Positions 53,937 to 63,786 of a stretch of 64,000 nt of DNA are shown here, in pieces. This stretch comes from Granulicella sibirica (GTDB lineage: Bacteria; Acidobacteriota; Terriglobia; Terriglobales; Acidobacteriaceae), in assembly GCF_004115155.1 (NCBI RefSeq), contig NZ_RDSM01000001.1, positions 620,001-684,000 on the forward strand, read 5' to 3'. How positions within the stretch are numbered: the first letter of the stretch is position 1; the number at the start of each line of letters is the position of its first letter. Both the position numbers and the translations under genes were made by a program. Under the pieces are notes generated by a model, which made no database searches, was not told the origin of the DNA, and was given only the letters and a program-made list of their open reading frames with translations.

Positions 53937-55382
53937 CTACATGTCCTTGTACCGGAAGAGTGCTTTGAAACCATAGTCCATGTGCTGCTGGATGTGGCAG
54001 TGGAAGAGTGACAGGCCGGGCTGGTTCGCGACGAACTCGACCGCGGCGCGACCAAAGTACGGCACGACGACCGTGTCCTTGACGATGCCGTACGTCTTCT
54101 TTCCATTGATCTCAACCAACTCGACCTGGTGACGGTGCAGGTGCATGGGGTGCGCATCGTCGGTGCGGTTGCGGTAGACGAGGCGGTAGCGAAGACCCTG
54201 TTTCAGGACGAACTCGTTCTCGTGAGGGTAAGGTTTGCCATTGATAAGAAAGGTGTTGAACTTGCCCGATCCTCCGGGGATCTTCTCGAAGATCATATCG
54301 ATGGTCTGATCGGGGGGTGGCCGGTTCCCTTCCGGGGCGCTGAATCGCGTGTAGTCCCACAGAAGCGATGAGGGTTTGATCCACTGAGGCTGCCGATGCT
54401 GATTGGCATATTCGACAATCACCCCCAGCCCGGCTGTCCGAATGGCGTCTTCGGGAGCCCCAAGCACCCACACCCCCGGCTGGTTCATCTCGACGACAGC
54501 GTCGACCCGCTCACCCGCTCCGAGAAAGACAGTCTCGACGACCTGCGGCGTCGGAACGGGATTCCCATCAAGCGCGATGATTTTGAACTTGTGCCCACCA
54601 AGCGCGATGCGACGGTTTTCGATCGCACTGGCGTTTAGAAGGTGAAACAGGACACGCTGACCTTCCTTCACCCGGATTGGCTCCCCGGCTCCAAGAGACT
54701 TGTCGTTAATCGAGTAGGTCATGGAATTGACCTCGAGGCCGTTCGGATCGGTATTAAGGACGGCGGGCTTCTCGAGCTGAGGATCGTTCTGCCCCTCCTC
54801 GTCGTCATCCTCCATGCTGCTGGTAAAGAAGGGCTCCCAGTCGCGGATGGCGAGGAAGAGTTCCTGATCGTACTGTCCGGGATCGCTCCCGGAGTCGATG
54901 TGGACAAAGCCGAACTGACCGGTAAAGCTGCCTTTGTGCAGGTCGGCGTAGGCCATCGCATGCGAGTGATACCACCGCGACCCAGCGGGATTCGGAGTGA
55001 ACTGGTAGCGTCTACGCCCCTGCGGCGGCACAAAGGGTGTTCCCTGCTCCTCGACACCATCGACGTCCGCTGGGATGAGCATGCCATGCCAGTGGACCAG
55101 CTCAGGCGTGTCGGTCTCGTTGATGACGTCGACGGTGACAGGCTTCCCCTCGCGCATACGCAGGACTGGGCCAGGGGAGGTCCCGTTGTAGCCGATGGTC
55201 GAGAGAATCCGGTCCGGAGCAAGTTCGACGGTGACAGGAGCAATCCGCAAGGTAACGTCCGCCTTGCCAGTCTCCGGCGGCGCCGGGGAAGCCGGGCCGC
55301 CCATAGGCATCTGGCCGGGAAGCCGAGACGTAGCGGCGAAGGCCGAGGCGGAACCGAGCTTTACAAAGTCACGCCGCTTCAC
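53937..55382 (-). CDS. Tat-exported multicopper oxidase
   Basis: 481-aa three-domain multicopper oxidase, probably a laccase or copper-detoxifying oxidase. The start is set at GTG 55382, where a twin-arginine signal begins (KRRDFVKLGSASAFAA); the frame is open to 55523. Copper ligands: HWHG (about residue 100), YHSH (about 141), HPMHLHRHQ and HCHIQQHM near the C-terminus. The axial Met is present. An acidic insert (MEDDDEEGQND) lies near residue 190. Monocistronic and divergent from the DUF4159 gene. Confidence 0.92.
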   Translation of the reverse strand: MKRRDFVKLGSASAFAATSRLPGQMPMGGPASPAPPETGKADVTLRIAPVTVELAPDRILSTIGYNGTSPGPVLRMREGKPVTVDVINETDTPELVHWHGMLIPADVDGVEEQGTPFVPPQGRRRYQFTPNPAGSRWYHSHAMAYADLHKGSFTGQFGFVHIDSGSDPGQYDQELFLAIRDWEPFFTSSMEDDDEEGQNDPQLEKPAVLNTDPNGLEVNSMTYSINDKSLGAGEPIRVKEGQRVLFHLLNASAIENRRIALGGHKFKIIALDGNPVPTPQVVETVFLGAGERVDAVVEMNQPGVWVLGAPEDAIRTAGLGVIVEYANQHRQPQWIKPSSLLWDYTRFSAPEGNRPPPDQTIDMIFEKIPGGSGKFNTFLINGKPYPHENEFVLKQGLRYRLVYRNRTDDAHPMHLHRHQVELVEINGKKTYGIVKDTVVVPYFGRAAVEFVANQPGLSLFHCHIQQHMDYGFKALFRYKDM

Positions 55383-55592
55383 TGACTCCGGCCCTCCTGC
55401 GCGCCCCGCAGGTGCGAAGCACGCTAACATCCTCTCACGCTCCTGAAGAGACGTTTCCGGTGGCGGATTGGTGTTTGGCTGCATGAACAACTTCGCGTCC
55501 GCCGCACGAGCGTTCTGCAACAACTCTGGAGTGCGCTCCGTCTAAGGACACAAGCTCATCTGTTATGCTCCGGCGTGTGGAGGGACCAGTCC

Positions 55593-56378
55593 ATGAAGCT
55601 CCTGCGGAAGACGATCGTCGCGACGTCGGTTCTCGCGGTTGGGACAGGTCTGTTCGCGATGCAGCGGGTGGCGGACTGGGATCGCGAGACGCCGCAAAGC
55701 ACGGAAAAAGCTGAGTTCTCGTGGTCGCGCCTGAGCTACGCGTCGAGCATGGGAGGCAGCGGATACGGCTTCTACCACTGGGCTACCTGGCGCCGCGACT
55801 ATCCGAAAGCCGACCGCCAGTTCCTGATCGCGCTGAACCGCCTGACACGGATCCAAGGCAGGACAACCGAGCAGGTCGTCAATCTCGACTCGGATGACAT
55901 CTTCAACTATCCGATGGTCTATGCAGTACAGGTCCAGACCTGGTCGTTCACGGACGAAGAGGCGAAGCGCATGCGGGAGTATCTGCTGAAGGGCGGCTTC
56001 CTGATGGTGGACGACTTCCACGGCTCGGCCGACTGGGAAAACTTCATGAACGGCATGCGCCAGGTATTTCCCGACCGGCCAGTCGAAGACCTCGAGAACA
56101 AGGACGAGATCTTCCACGTCCTCTACGACATGGACGATCGCTTCCAGGTTCCCGGCGAGCAGTACATCCGTACCGGACGGACCTACGAGAAGGATGGATA
56201 TGTGCCGAAATGGCGCGCGATACGGGACGACAAGGGGAGGATCATGGTCGCGATCTGCCACAACATGCACCTTGGCGACGCGTGGGAGTGGGCGGATGAT
56301 CCGAACTATCCGGAGACGTTCGCGTCGATGGCGTTTCGGGTCGGTTTGAACTATGTCGTCTACAGCATGACGCACTGA
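55593..56378 (+). CDS. DUF4159 secreted protein
   Basis: 261 aa with a signal or anchor at the N-terminus (TIVATSVLAVGTGLFA). The domain from about 60 to 250 (FNYPMVYAVQVQTWSFTDEE; LLKGGFLMVDDFHG; NYPETFASMAFRVGLNYVVY) matches DUF4159, a glutamine-amidotransferase-like fold without catalytic residues that I can assign. ATG 55593 follows GGAGGGA. First gene of the MoxR-type operon. Confidence 0.85.
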   Translation: MKLLRKTIVATSVLAVGTGLFAMQRVADWDRETPQSTEKAEFSWSRLSYASSMGGSGYGFYHWATWRRDYPKADRQFLIALNRLTRIQGRTTEQVVNLDSDDIFNYPMVYAVQVQTWSFTDEEAKRMREYLLKGGFLMVDDFHGSADWENFMNGMRQVFPDRPVEDLENKDEIFHVLYDMDDRFQVPGEQYIRTGRTYEKDGYVPKWRAIRDDKGRIMVAICHNMHLGDAWEWADDPNYPETFASMAFRVGLNYVVYSMTH

Positions 56379-56430
56379 TCGCCAGGCGCGGTTCGGTTGT
56401 CGTTTGATATGGGGGATCGGCTCTACCCGA

Positions 56431-58692
56431 ATGTTTTCTTTCTTATTCAAGTACCCGATCCCGGTGTTTACCAAAGGCAAGTTCATCCTGCTTGGCGCGT
56501 GGCCGGGATGGCTTCTACTGGTGCTGATGGTAGCGGCCGCGGCTGGCCTGGGCGTCCTGATTCGAGCCCAGCTGCCAGGAGCTTCGCCGCTGATGCAGAC
56601 GTGGCGAGCCGGGGTGATCTGGGGTCTGCAGGCGTCGCTTGTTGCCCTTGTGCTCCTTTTGCTGTGGCAGCCGGCGATGACGGTTGCGGAGTTGAAGTCG
56701 CAGCAGAACATGATTGCCGTGGTCGTCGACGACTCGCGCAGCATGGCGATCGCGGACGGCGATTCGGGCGCAACACGGGAGGCCTCGGCGATCAAAGAGC
56801 TTGAGGGAGGCGTTCTGGATGGGCTGCGAAAGAGGTTCCAGGTGCGACTTTACCGGCTGGACGGAGGGCTGCGGCGAGCGGCGAAGACGGACGAGATCAA
56901 GGCTGGAGCCGCGGCGACGCATATCGGCGACGGGCTGAAGCAGTTGACGGCGGAGACGAGCGATCTGCCGGTAGGAGCAGTTGTGCTGCTGAGCGATGGC
57001 TCGGAGAACGCGGGAGGGATCGACGTGGAGACGATCGGCGCGCTCAGGAACCGGAGGCTCCCGGTGCATACGATCGGGTTCGGCAGGGAGCGGATGGATC
57101 GCGATGTCGAGATGGGGGATGTGACGGCGGCCTCGCGGGCAATGCTGAACTCACGCGTGACGGCCACGGTGAGCTTCCATCAGCGCGGGTACGCCGGAGC
57201 GAAGGGCACGCTGTCCGTCAAAGATGGAGATAAGGTGCTCGCCTCGCGTGAGGTGACGTTTGGCCGCGATGGGGCGACACAGAACGAGACCGTCTTCTTC
57301 AATGCCGGATCGGCAGGAGCGAGGACCCTAGCCTTCTCAGTAGGCCTGATGCCCGGCGAGGAGAATACGGCGAACAACCAGGTGACCCGTCTGCTAAGCG
57401 TCGCAACGGACAAGCGGCGGATCCTGTACGTCGAGGGTGAGCCCCGGTGGGAGTACAAGTTCATTCGTCGAGCGGCGGACGACGATCCGGAGGTGCAGGT
57501 CGTCTCCATGCTGCGGACGACGGAGAACAAAATCTATCGCCAGGGAATCAGCGACCCGAAGGAGCTGGCAGACGGATTTCCGACAAGAGCGGAGGACCTG
57601 TTCGGGTACCAGGCGATCATCATCGGGTCGGTCGAGGCACAGTACTTCACGCCGACGCAGCAGGAGTTGTTGCGGGAGTTTGTAGACCGGCGTGGCGGCG
57701 GGGTACTCTTCCTCGGCGGCCGCTTCGCGCTTGCAGACGGAGGCTGGGGTGCGACGAGCGTAGCGGACCTTCTGCCTACCTTTCTCCCTAACACTAAGGG
57801 CACGTTTCGGCGTGATCCGGCCACGGTGCAGTTGACCGCTGCGGGCGAGGCAAGCGCGATCACGCGGCTGATCGATGATCCCGCGAAGAATGCAGCGCGA
57901 TGGAAGACGCTGCCGTATCTCGCGGACTACGAGGATCCCGGCAGCCCGAAGCCGGGAGCGACGGTGCTGGCCGAGATGCGTGCGGGGCGGTCGATGCCTC
58001 TGCTGGTGACGCAGAACTACGGGCGCGGGCGCACAGCGCTCATGGCGACGTCAGGAACGTGGCGCTGGCAGATGAGTTCGACGCTTGGGGATCCGGCGCA
58101 CGATCTTTTCTGGCGGCAGATCCTCCGGTGGATGTCGGCGGAGTCTCCGGGGCGTGTCGTGGCAACGACGGCGACGCAAGAGCTGCAGGACGAAGGCACG
58201 GTGCGGCTGACGGCGACAGTGCGGGATAAAGACTATGAGCCTGCAGGGGACGCGCGGGTGACGGCGCACTTCAACGGCCCTGACGGTTCTTCAGCAGTGG
58301 TGGAGATGGCTCCGGTACCGAATGCTCCGGGTAACTTCGAGGCGAACTGGACGGCGGGAAAGGCCGGAGCGTGTCTGGCCGAAGTCACGGCGAGTCGGGG
58401 GAAAGAAGAGCTCGGCAAGGATGTCGTTGCGTTCGAGCGGAACGACGGCATGGCGGAGAACTTTCATACCGAACAGAACCGGGAACTGCTGGAGAAGCTA
58501 TCAGCGGAGACTGGCGGAAGGTACTGGAAGCGCGACGAGTTAGGGAGGCTGCCCGGGGAGATCTCGTACTCGGAGGCGGGCATCTCGGTGCGAGATACGA
58601 AGGAGCTCTGGGACATGCCGGTTGTCTTCCTGGCGCTGCTCGGGCTGGGCGCAACCGAATGGCTTCTGCGGCGGAAGTGGGGTGTCGTGTGA
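56431..58692 (+). CDS. VWA-domain membrane protein of the MoxR operon
   Basis: 753 aa. Two N-terminal membrane helices, a VWA domain with an intact metal site (VVVDDSRSMAI near residue 100, LLSDGSEN), Ig-like beta regions, then a glutamine-amidotransferase-like segment (YQAIIIGSVEAQYF ... FVDRRGGGVLFLGG). A C-terminal membrane helix (VVFLALLGLGATEWLLRR) completes the protein, in line with BatA/BatB-like partners of MoxR. GTGA overlap with the next gene. Confidence 0.87.
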   Translation: MFSFLFKYPIPVFTKGKFILLGAWPGWLLLVLMVAAAAGLGVLIRAQLPGASPLMQTWRAGVIWGLQASLVALVLLLLWQPAMTVAELKSQQNMIAVVVDDSRSMAIADGDSGATREASAIKELEGGVLDGLRKRFQVRLYRLDGGLRRAAKTDEIKAGAAATHIGDGLKQLTAETSDLPVGAVVLLSDGSENAGGIDVETIGALRNRRLPVHTIGFGRERMDRDVEMGDVTAASRAMLNSRVTATVSFHQRGYAGAKGTLSVKDGDKVLASREVTFGRDGATQNETVFFNAGSAGARTLAFSVGLMPGEENTANNQVTRLLSVATDKRRILYVEGEPRWEYKFIRRAADDDPEVQVVSMLRTTENKIYRQGISDPKELADGFPTRAEDLFGYQAIIIGSVEAQYFTPTQQELLREFVDRRGGGVLFLGGRFALADGGWGATSVADLLPTFLPNTKGTFRRDPATVQLTAAGEASAITRLIDDPAKNAARWKTLPYLADYEDPGSPKPGATVLAEMRAGRSMPLLVTQNYGRGRTALMATSGTWRWQMSSTLGDPAHDLFWRQILRWMSAESPGRVVATTATQELQDEGTVRLTATVRDKDYEPAGDARVTAHFNGPDGSSAVVEMAPVPNAPGNFEANWTAGKAGACLAEVTASRGKEELGKDVVAFERNDGMAENFHTEQNRELLEKLSAETGGRYWKRDELGRLPGEISYSEAGISVRDTKELWDMPVVFLALLGLGATEWLLRRKWGVV

Positions 58693-59609
58693 AGATGCTC
58701 CTCTTCGCTCTGCTGATGCCGGGTCTGGCGCAGGCCTCGACGTTCTACGTCACCGTGGCGGGGCTTGGGGGCGAGCCGGACTATGAGCAGAGGTTCACGG
58801 CTACGGCGAACGATCTGGACAAGGTGTTTCGGACAGCGAGCGGAGCACACGTCTACACGCTGACCGGGAAGCAGGCGACGCGGGCAAAGTTGACCGAGAC
58901 GATGGCGACAGTGGCGCGGGAGGCGAAGGTGGAAGACGACCTGATCCTGACACTGATCGGGCACGGGAGCTTTGACGGAACGGAGTACAAGTTCAACCTG
59001 GTGGGTCCTGATGTGTCGGCCACGGAGCTGGCTGCGATGTGCGATAAAGTCCCGGCGCGGCGGGAACTGATCGTGAATACGACGAGCGCCAGTGGCGGTG
59101 CGGTGGCGGCGCTTGAGAGGCCGGGCCGTGGGGTGATCGCGGCGACAAAGTCTGGAACGGAGAAGAACGCGACGGTCTTTGCGCGCTACTGGGCAGAGGC
59201 GCTTGGGGATCCGACGGCCGATCTGGATAAGAGCGGGTCGGTGTCGGCGATCGAGGCGTACCGGTATGCGGACAGGAAGACGGCTGCGTTCTATGAGTCG
59301 CAGAAACGGCTGGCGACAGAGCATGCGGTCTTCGAAGACACCGGACGCGGAGAGGCCGTCCGGACAACGGTGGATGGCGCGCGTGAAGGGGCGCTGCTGG
59401 CGAGTTTGACCGTAGTGCGCATCGGGGCGGCGCAAGCGGCCATGAACGATCCCGCGAAGCGCGAGTTGATGGAAAAGAAGGAAGAACTGGAACAGAAGAT
59501 CGATGCACTGAAGTACCAGAAAGCCGCCATGGAGCCGGGTGAGTATAAGCAGGAGCTGACCGTGCTTCTGGTGCAGTTGGCCAAGCTGCAGGGGGAGTTG
59601 GATAAGTGA
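58689..59609 (+). CDS. Secreted caspase/legumain-fold protein, probably inactive
   Basis: 306 aa with a short signal (LLFALLMPGLAQA). The core resembles the C13/C14 caspase-like fold: a beta strand ending in catalytic-His position LILTLIGHGS, then the strand LIVNTTSASGGAVAAL, where active enzymes have the nucleophilic Cys (DxCxSG). Here the position is Ser/Thr. A coiled-coil tail occupies about 258-306. It starts at GTG 58689 inside the previous stop. Catalytic role doubtful; function unknown. Confidence 0.7.
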   Translation: MKMLLFALLMPGLAQASTFYVTVAGLGGEPDYEQRFTATANDLDKVFRTASGAHVYTLTGKQATRAKLTETMATVAREAKVEDDLILTLIGHGSFDGTEYKFNLVGPDVSATELAAMCDKVPARRELIVNTTSASGGAVAALERPGRGVIAATKSGTEKNATVFARYWAEALGDPTADLDKSGSVSAIEAYRYADRKTAAFYESQKRLATEHAVFEDTGRGEAVRTTVDGAREGALLASLTVVRIGAAQAAMNDPAKRELMEKKEELEQKIDALKYQKAAMEPGEYKQELTVLLVQLAKLQGELDK

Positions 59610-61840
59610 ACCGGCTCGGCATTGCGGCGGTAGTGCTGCTGGCTTTGGCCAGCGCGGATTGCTGCGTCGCCGAATCAGCCACGCCGGCTAGTTGCCGGGT
59701 GTTGCGCAAGCACGGTCATGCAGGCGAAGCGGCGAAGTGCTTCGAGACCTTGAGCCGAAGTGACGACCCCTACCTGAGGGCCGAGGGGTTCTGGGGACTC
59801 CGGCAGTTCGATCAGGCAAATGAAGCTTTTCGCACGGCGGTGGCAAGTCCGGCGAGCAAGCCTCTATACCGCGTGCGGTGGGGACTTTTGCTGCACGAGC
59901 GGTTCAATAACAAGGACTCGGTCGACCTCTTTCACGAGGCGCTCGCGCAGGACCCGTCAAACGCACAGGCTTACTACGGGCTGGCGCTTGTACGTAGTGA
60001 GGATTTCGACGGGAAGGCCGCCGAGTACGCGGCGAAAGCAGCGACGCTCGATCCGAAGATGGTCGAGGCGCATGAGCTTCTGGCAGATCTCGCGCTGTCA
60101 GACTCCAAACCGCAGGACGCGGTTGTCGAAGCCGACAAGGCGATTGCGCTGGCCCCACAGGGAGATGCGCTCGACGCGATGGCAGTGCGAGCGGCAGTCG
60201 AGTTGATCGCGGATCGCTCGCCGGATGCCTGGTTTGCGAAGATAAGCGCCGTGAACCCATCTTACGGCGAGGGTTATGCGCTTGTAGCGCGTCAGCTTGT
60301 GCTGAACCGGCGCTACAAGGATGGGGTTGCGTACTACCGGAAGGCCATCGAGGCTGATCCGAAGCTATGGTCTGCTCATGAGCAGTTAGGCATCAACCTG
60401 ATGCGGCTCGGCGAAGAGAAGGAACCACGAGAGCAGCTCGAGCTTTGCTTCAACAACGGTCAACGCGATGCCGCCACGGTGAACAGCCTGCGGCTGCTCG
60501 ACAGCTACAGCAGCTTCGTAACGTACCGGGACGACACGACCATTCTTCGGCTGCGCAAGAAGGAGGCCGAGCTTCTTCGGCCTTACTTCGAACCCGAGTT
60601 ACACAAGGCCATGGCGACGTACCAGAAGAAGTACGGCGTGACGCTCCCGGACCCGGTGCAGTTGGAGGTCTATCCGGATCACGAGGACTTTGCTGTGCGA
60701 ACGATGGGCATGCCGGGGCTTGGAGCGCTTGGTGTAACCTTCGGCGAGGTCGTCGCAATGGATAGCCCGTCAGGACGCAAACCGGGCGACTTTAACTGGG
60801 GGAGCACGCTGTGGCACGAGATGAGCCACGTCTACATCCTGCAGGCAACAAACCATCGTGTGCCACGCTGGTTTACCGAGGGGCTTGCCGTGCATGAGGA
60901 AGGTGCGGCGTCACCCGAGTGGAGCAACCGGCTGACACCAGAGATCGTAGCCGCTATACGGGATAAGAAGCTCTTACCAGTTGCGGACATGGATCGCGGC
61001 TTCATCTATCCGGAGTATCCGACGCAGGTCATCGTCTCATACTTCCAGGCCGGTACAATCTGCGATTACATCCAGCAGCGTTGGGGCGATGCGGCGCTCA
61101 TGGGTATGGTGCACTCCTTTGCAGCGCGGAAGACGACGGCTGAGGCTCTTCAGGAAAATCTACAGATAACCCCTGGGGGGTTCGATAAGGCGTACAGCAC
61201 GTGGCTCGACCAACGCACCGGAGTTACGGTCAAGAACTTCGACACCTGGCGCGCGCAGTTGAAGGATCTCGTGGAGAAATCAAAAGCCAAGGACTACAAG
61301 GACGTCATCGCCGAAGCTCCGCAAACAATGAAGCTCTATCCCGAGTACATCGGCGACGCAAACGCTTATGAGCAGCTAGCGGTGGCACAGATAGCGGATG
61401 GTGATAAGCAAGGCGCAACGGCTACCTTGACGGCATACGAGAAGATGGGTGGCCAAAGCCCCGATGCGCTGAAGAAACTCGCATCTCTCGAAGAGGATCT
61501 TGGACAAAAGCAGGAGGCCGCGGCGACTCTCGATCGCGTGAACTTCATTTACCCCGAGGATGAAGCCATGCATCGCCACCTCGGCGACCTGTGGCTTGGG
61601 CTTGGCAACAACCCTGGTGCGGTGCGGGAATACTCCGCAGTGCTCGCGCTTGGCCCGCTTGATCGCGCGTCGGCAGAGTACAACGTTGCGCAGGCGTACA
61701 TGGCAGAGGGCGACCGTGCCAAGGCCGAGGAGAATGTGCTCGAGGCGCTTGAGGTCGCTCCCGGCTTTCGTCCGGCGCAGAAGTTGTTACTCGAGTTAGA
61801 AGCGAAGAAGCAAGGCACCGCAACCGATAGCCCGAAGTAA
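59606..61840 (+). CDS. Secreted TPR protein with gluzincin (MA-type) metalloprotease domain
   Basis: 744 aa. Signal peptide, TPR repeats (about 35-290), then a zinc protease core with HEMSH at residues 404-408 and the third ligand in FTEGLAVHEEG about 20 residues later. More TPR-like repeats follow to the end (about 560-740). It resembles peptidase MA-like domains. Start GTG 59606 overlaps the preceding stop (GTGA). It is operonic with MoxR, suggesting envelope protein processing. Confidence 0.85.
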   Translation: MNRLGIAAVVLLALASADCCVAESATPASCRVLRKHGHAGEAAKCFETLSRSDDPYLRAEGFWGLRQFDQANEAFRTAVASPASKPLYRVRWGLLLHERFNNKDSVDLFHEALAQDPSNAQAYYGLALVRSEDFDGKAAEYAAKAATLDPKMVEAHELLADLALSDSKPQDAVVEADKAIALAPQGDALDAMAVRAAVELIADRSPDAWFAKISAVNPSYGEGYALVARQLVLNRRYKDGVAYYRKAIEADPKLWSAHEQLGINLMRLGEEKEPREQLELCFNNGQRDAATVNSLRLLDSYSSFVTYRDDTTILRLRKKEAELLRPYFEPELHKAMATYQKKYGVTLPDPVQLEVYPDHEDFAVRTMGMPGLGALGVTFGEVVAMDSPSGRKPGDFNWGSTLWHEMSHVYILQATNHRVPRWFTEGLAVHEEGAASPEWSNRLTPEIVAAIRDKKLLPVADMDRGFIYPEYPTQVIVSYFQAGTICDYIQQRWGDAALMGMVHSFAARKTTAEALQENLQITPGGFDKAYSTWLDQRTGVTVKNFDTWRAQLKDLVEKSKAKDYKDVIAEAPQTMKLYPEYIGDANAYEQLAVAQIADGDKQGATATLTAYEKMGGQSPDALKKLASLEEDLGQKQEAAATLDRVNFIYPEDEAMHRHLGDLWLGLGNNPGAVREYSAVLALGPLDRASAEYNVAQAYMAEGDRAKAEENVLEALEVAPGFRPAQKLLLELEAKKQGTATDSPK

Positions 61841-61857
61841 CGAGAGGAAAACACTCG

Positions 61858-62886
61858 ATGGAGATGGTAACCGGACTCGAGCAGGATACGGCTCAACTGC
61901 AGCAGCGCATCGAGCGCTTCCACACTGTGCGCGATAGCATCATGGCGCAGGTGCGACAGGTGATCGTGGGCCAGGACGACGTGCTGGACCAGATCCTGAT
62001 CGCGCTCTTCGTCGGCGGCCACTGCCTGATCACCGGCATGCCCGGCACGGCGAAGACGCTGATGGTGCGAACCATCGCGCAGACGCTTGGGCTCAGTTTC
62101 AAACGCATCCAGTTCACGCCGGACCTGATGCCTTCGGACATTACGGGCACGGACATCATCGATGAGGACATCACCACGGGCCATCGCAAGTGGACCTTCG
62201 TGCAGGGTCCCATCTTCGGCAACGTTGTGCTTGCGGATGAGATCAACCGCACGCCGCCCAAGACGCAGGCTGCGATGCTCGAGGCCATGCAGGAACGCTC
62301 CTGCACCGTACGCGGGCATGTCTATAAGTTACCCGCGCCGTTCTTTGTGCTGGCAACGCAGAATCCGATCGAACTCGAAGGGACATACCCCCTTCCCGAG
62401 GCGCAGTTAGATCGCTTCCTCTTCAACTCCCTCCTCGATTACCTGAGCGCAAGTGATGAGTTGAAGGTCGTGGACCTGACGACCGCCACGAAGACGCCTG
62501 AGGTCGTGGCAGTTACAAATGCGGAGGAGTTACTCGGATTCCAGCAGCTTGTGCGCATGGTGCCTATCGGAGACTCGCTGGCACGGTATGTCGTCAACCT
62601 TGTACGAGCGACACGGCATAAAAGCGAGAACGCTCCGGACTTCATAAAAAAATACGTGAACTACGGCGGAAGTATTCGCGCCGCACAGTTCATCGTCCTC
62701 GCCGCGAAGGCACGAGCGCTCTCGCGGAAGCGCTACCACGTGACCTACGAAGACATTACATCGCTTGCTATTCCTGTTCTGCGCCATCGCATTCTGCTGA
62801 ACTTCCATGCCGAGTCGGAACGAATCGACTCCGACGAGATCCTTCGCCGGCTCATCGCTCATCTGCCACCACCGAAGGAATCCTGA
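61858..62886 (+). CDS. MoxR-family AAA+ ATPase
   Basis: 342 aa. Walker A GMPGTAKT (about residue 60), Walker B VVLADEINRTPPKTQAAMLEAM, sensor 1 FVLATQNPIELEGTYPLPEAQLDRF, and a lid domain. MoxR ATPases act as chaperones for VWA-domain proteins, three of which flank it here. RBS AGAGG precedes ATG 61858. Confidence 0.95.
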   Translation: MEMVTGLEQDTAQLQQRIERFHTVRDSIMAQVRQVIVGQDDVLDQILIALFVGGHCLITGMPGTAKTLMVRTIAQTLGLSFKRIQFTPDLMPSDITGTDIIDEDITTGHRKWTFVQGPIFGNVVLADEINRTPPKTQAAMLEAMQERSCTVRGHVYKLPAPFFVLATQNPIELEGTYPLPEAQLDRFLFNSLLDYLSASDELKVVDLTTATKTPEVVAVTNAEELLGFQQLVRMVPIGDSLARYVVNLVRATRHKSENAPDFIKKYVNYGGSIRAAQFIVLAAKARALSRKRYHVTYEDITSLAIPVLRHRILLNFHAESERIDSDEILRRLIAHLPPPKES

Positions 62887-62895
62887 GGAGACGGA

Positions 62896-63786
62896 ATGCT
62901 GCAGCGCTTTCTCGATCCCACGGTGCTCGCCGGTATCTCCAGTCTCGACCTGATAGCGAAGACGGTTGTGGACGGGTTCGTGACCGGGCTGCATCGCTCT
63001 CCGGACTTCGGCTTCAGCCAGGAGTTTGCGGAGTACCGGGCGTATACACCGGGGGACGATCTGCGGCACGTGGACTGGAACCTATTCGCGCGGACCGAGA
63101 GGACCTATCTCAAACGGTATCGCGGAGAGACGAACAGCCAGCTTACGATCCTTCTCGATGCAAGTAACTCGATGAAGTACACCTCGCATGCCGTGACGAA
63201 GATGGACTACGCACGCTACATGGCAGCCGCGCTCTGCTACATGGCCATCCATCATCAGCGCGACCCGGCCGGGCTGATCGTCTTCGATGACGAAGTGCGA
63301 AACTACATCCGCCCATCGACGCGTCAGGGCCAGCTCTATCGCTTGCTTGCAGGCTTGGAACAAGCTGAGCCACGTGCCAGAACCGACTTCAGCAAGCCGC
63401 TCGGACACTTCCAGGAGTTCCTGCATCGGCGCGGGATCGTACTCGTGATCTCGGACTTCTATGCCTCTCCGGAGACGATCGTGAAGACGATCGAGCCGCT
63501 GCGCTTTCATGGCAGCGAGGTGGTGCTGTTTCACTTGCTGGATCCGAAGGAGATCCATCCGGAGATGCGCGGCCCGTCCATCCTCGTCGATCTCGAGACG
63601 GATCAGAAGATCGAGGTCATCCCGGATTATGTAAAGACCGAATACCGCAAGAAGATAGACGATCACCTTGAGCAGATGCGGGATCGCACGCGGGCCGCGG
63701 GGATGGGCTATCACCTCCTGATGACGGATAAGCCGCTCGATAAGGCGCTGACCGAGTATCTCTCGCTAAGAAACAGGGGGCTCTAG
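62896..63786 (+). CDS. DUF58 domain protein
   Basis: 296 aa. DUF58 signature FAEYRAYTPGDDLRHVDWNLFART, then a VWA-like fold with LLDASNSM (DxSxS kept). It lies 9 bp after moxR and directly before batA-like, the standard MoxR-DUF58-BatA order. Cytosolic or membrane-proximal partner of MoxR. Confidence 0.93.
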   Translation: MLQRFLDPTVLAGISSLDLIAKTVVDGFVTGLHRSPDFGFSQEFAEYRAYTPGDDLRHVDWNLFARTERTYLKRYRGETNSQLTILLDASNSMKYTSHAVTKMDYARYMAAALCYMAIHHQRDPAGLIVFDDEVRNYIRPSTRQGQLYRLLAGLEQAEPRARTDFSKPLGHFQEFLHRRGIVLVISDFYASPETIVKTIEPLRFHGSEVVLFHLLDPKEIHPEMRGPSILVDLETDQKIEVIPDYVKTEYRKKIDDHLEQMRDRTRAAGMGYHLLMTDKPLDKALTEYLSLRNRGL

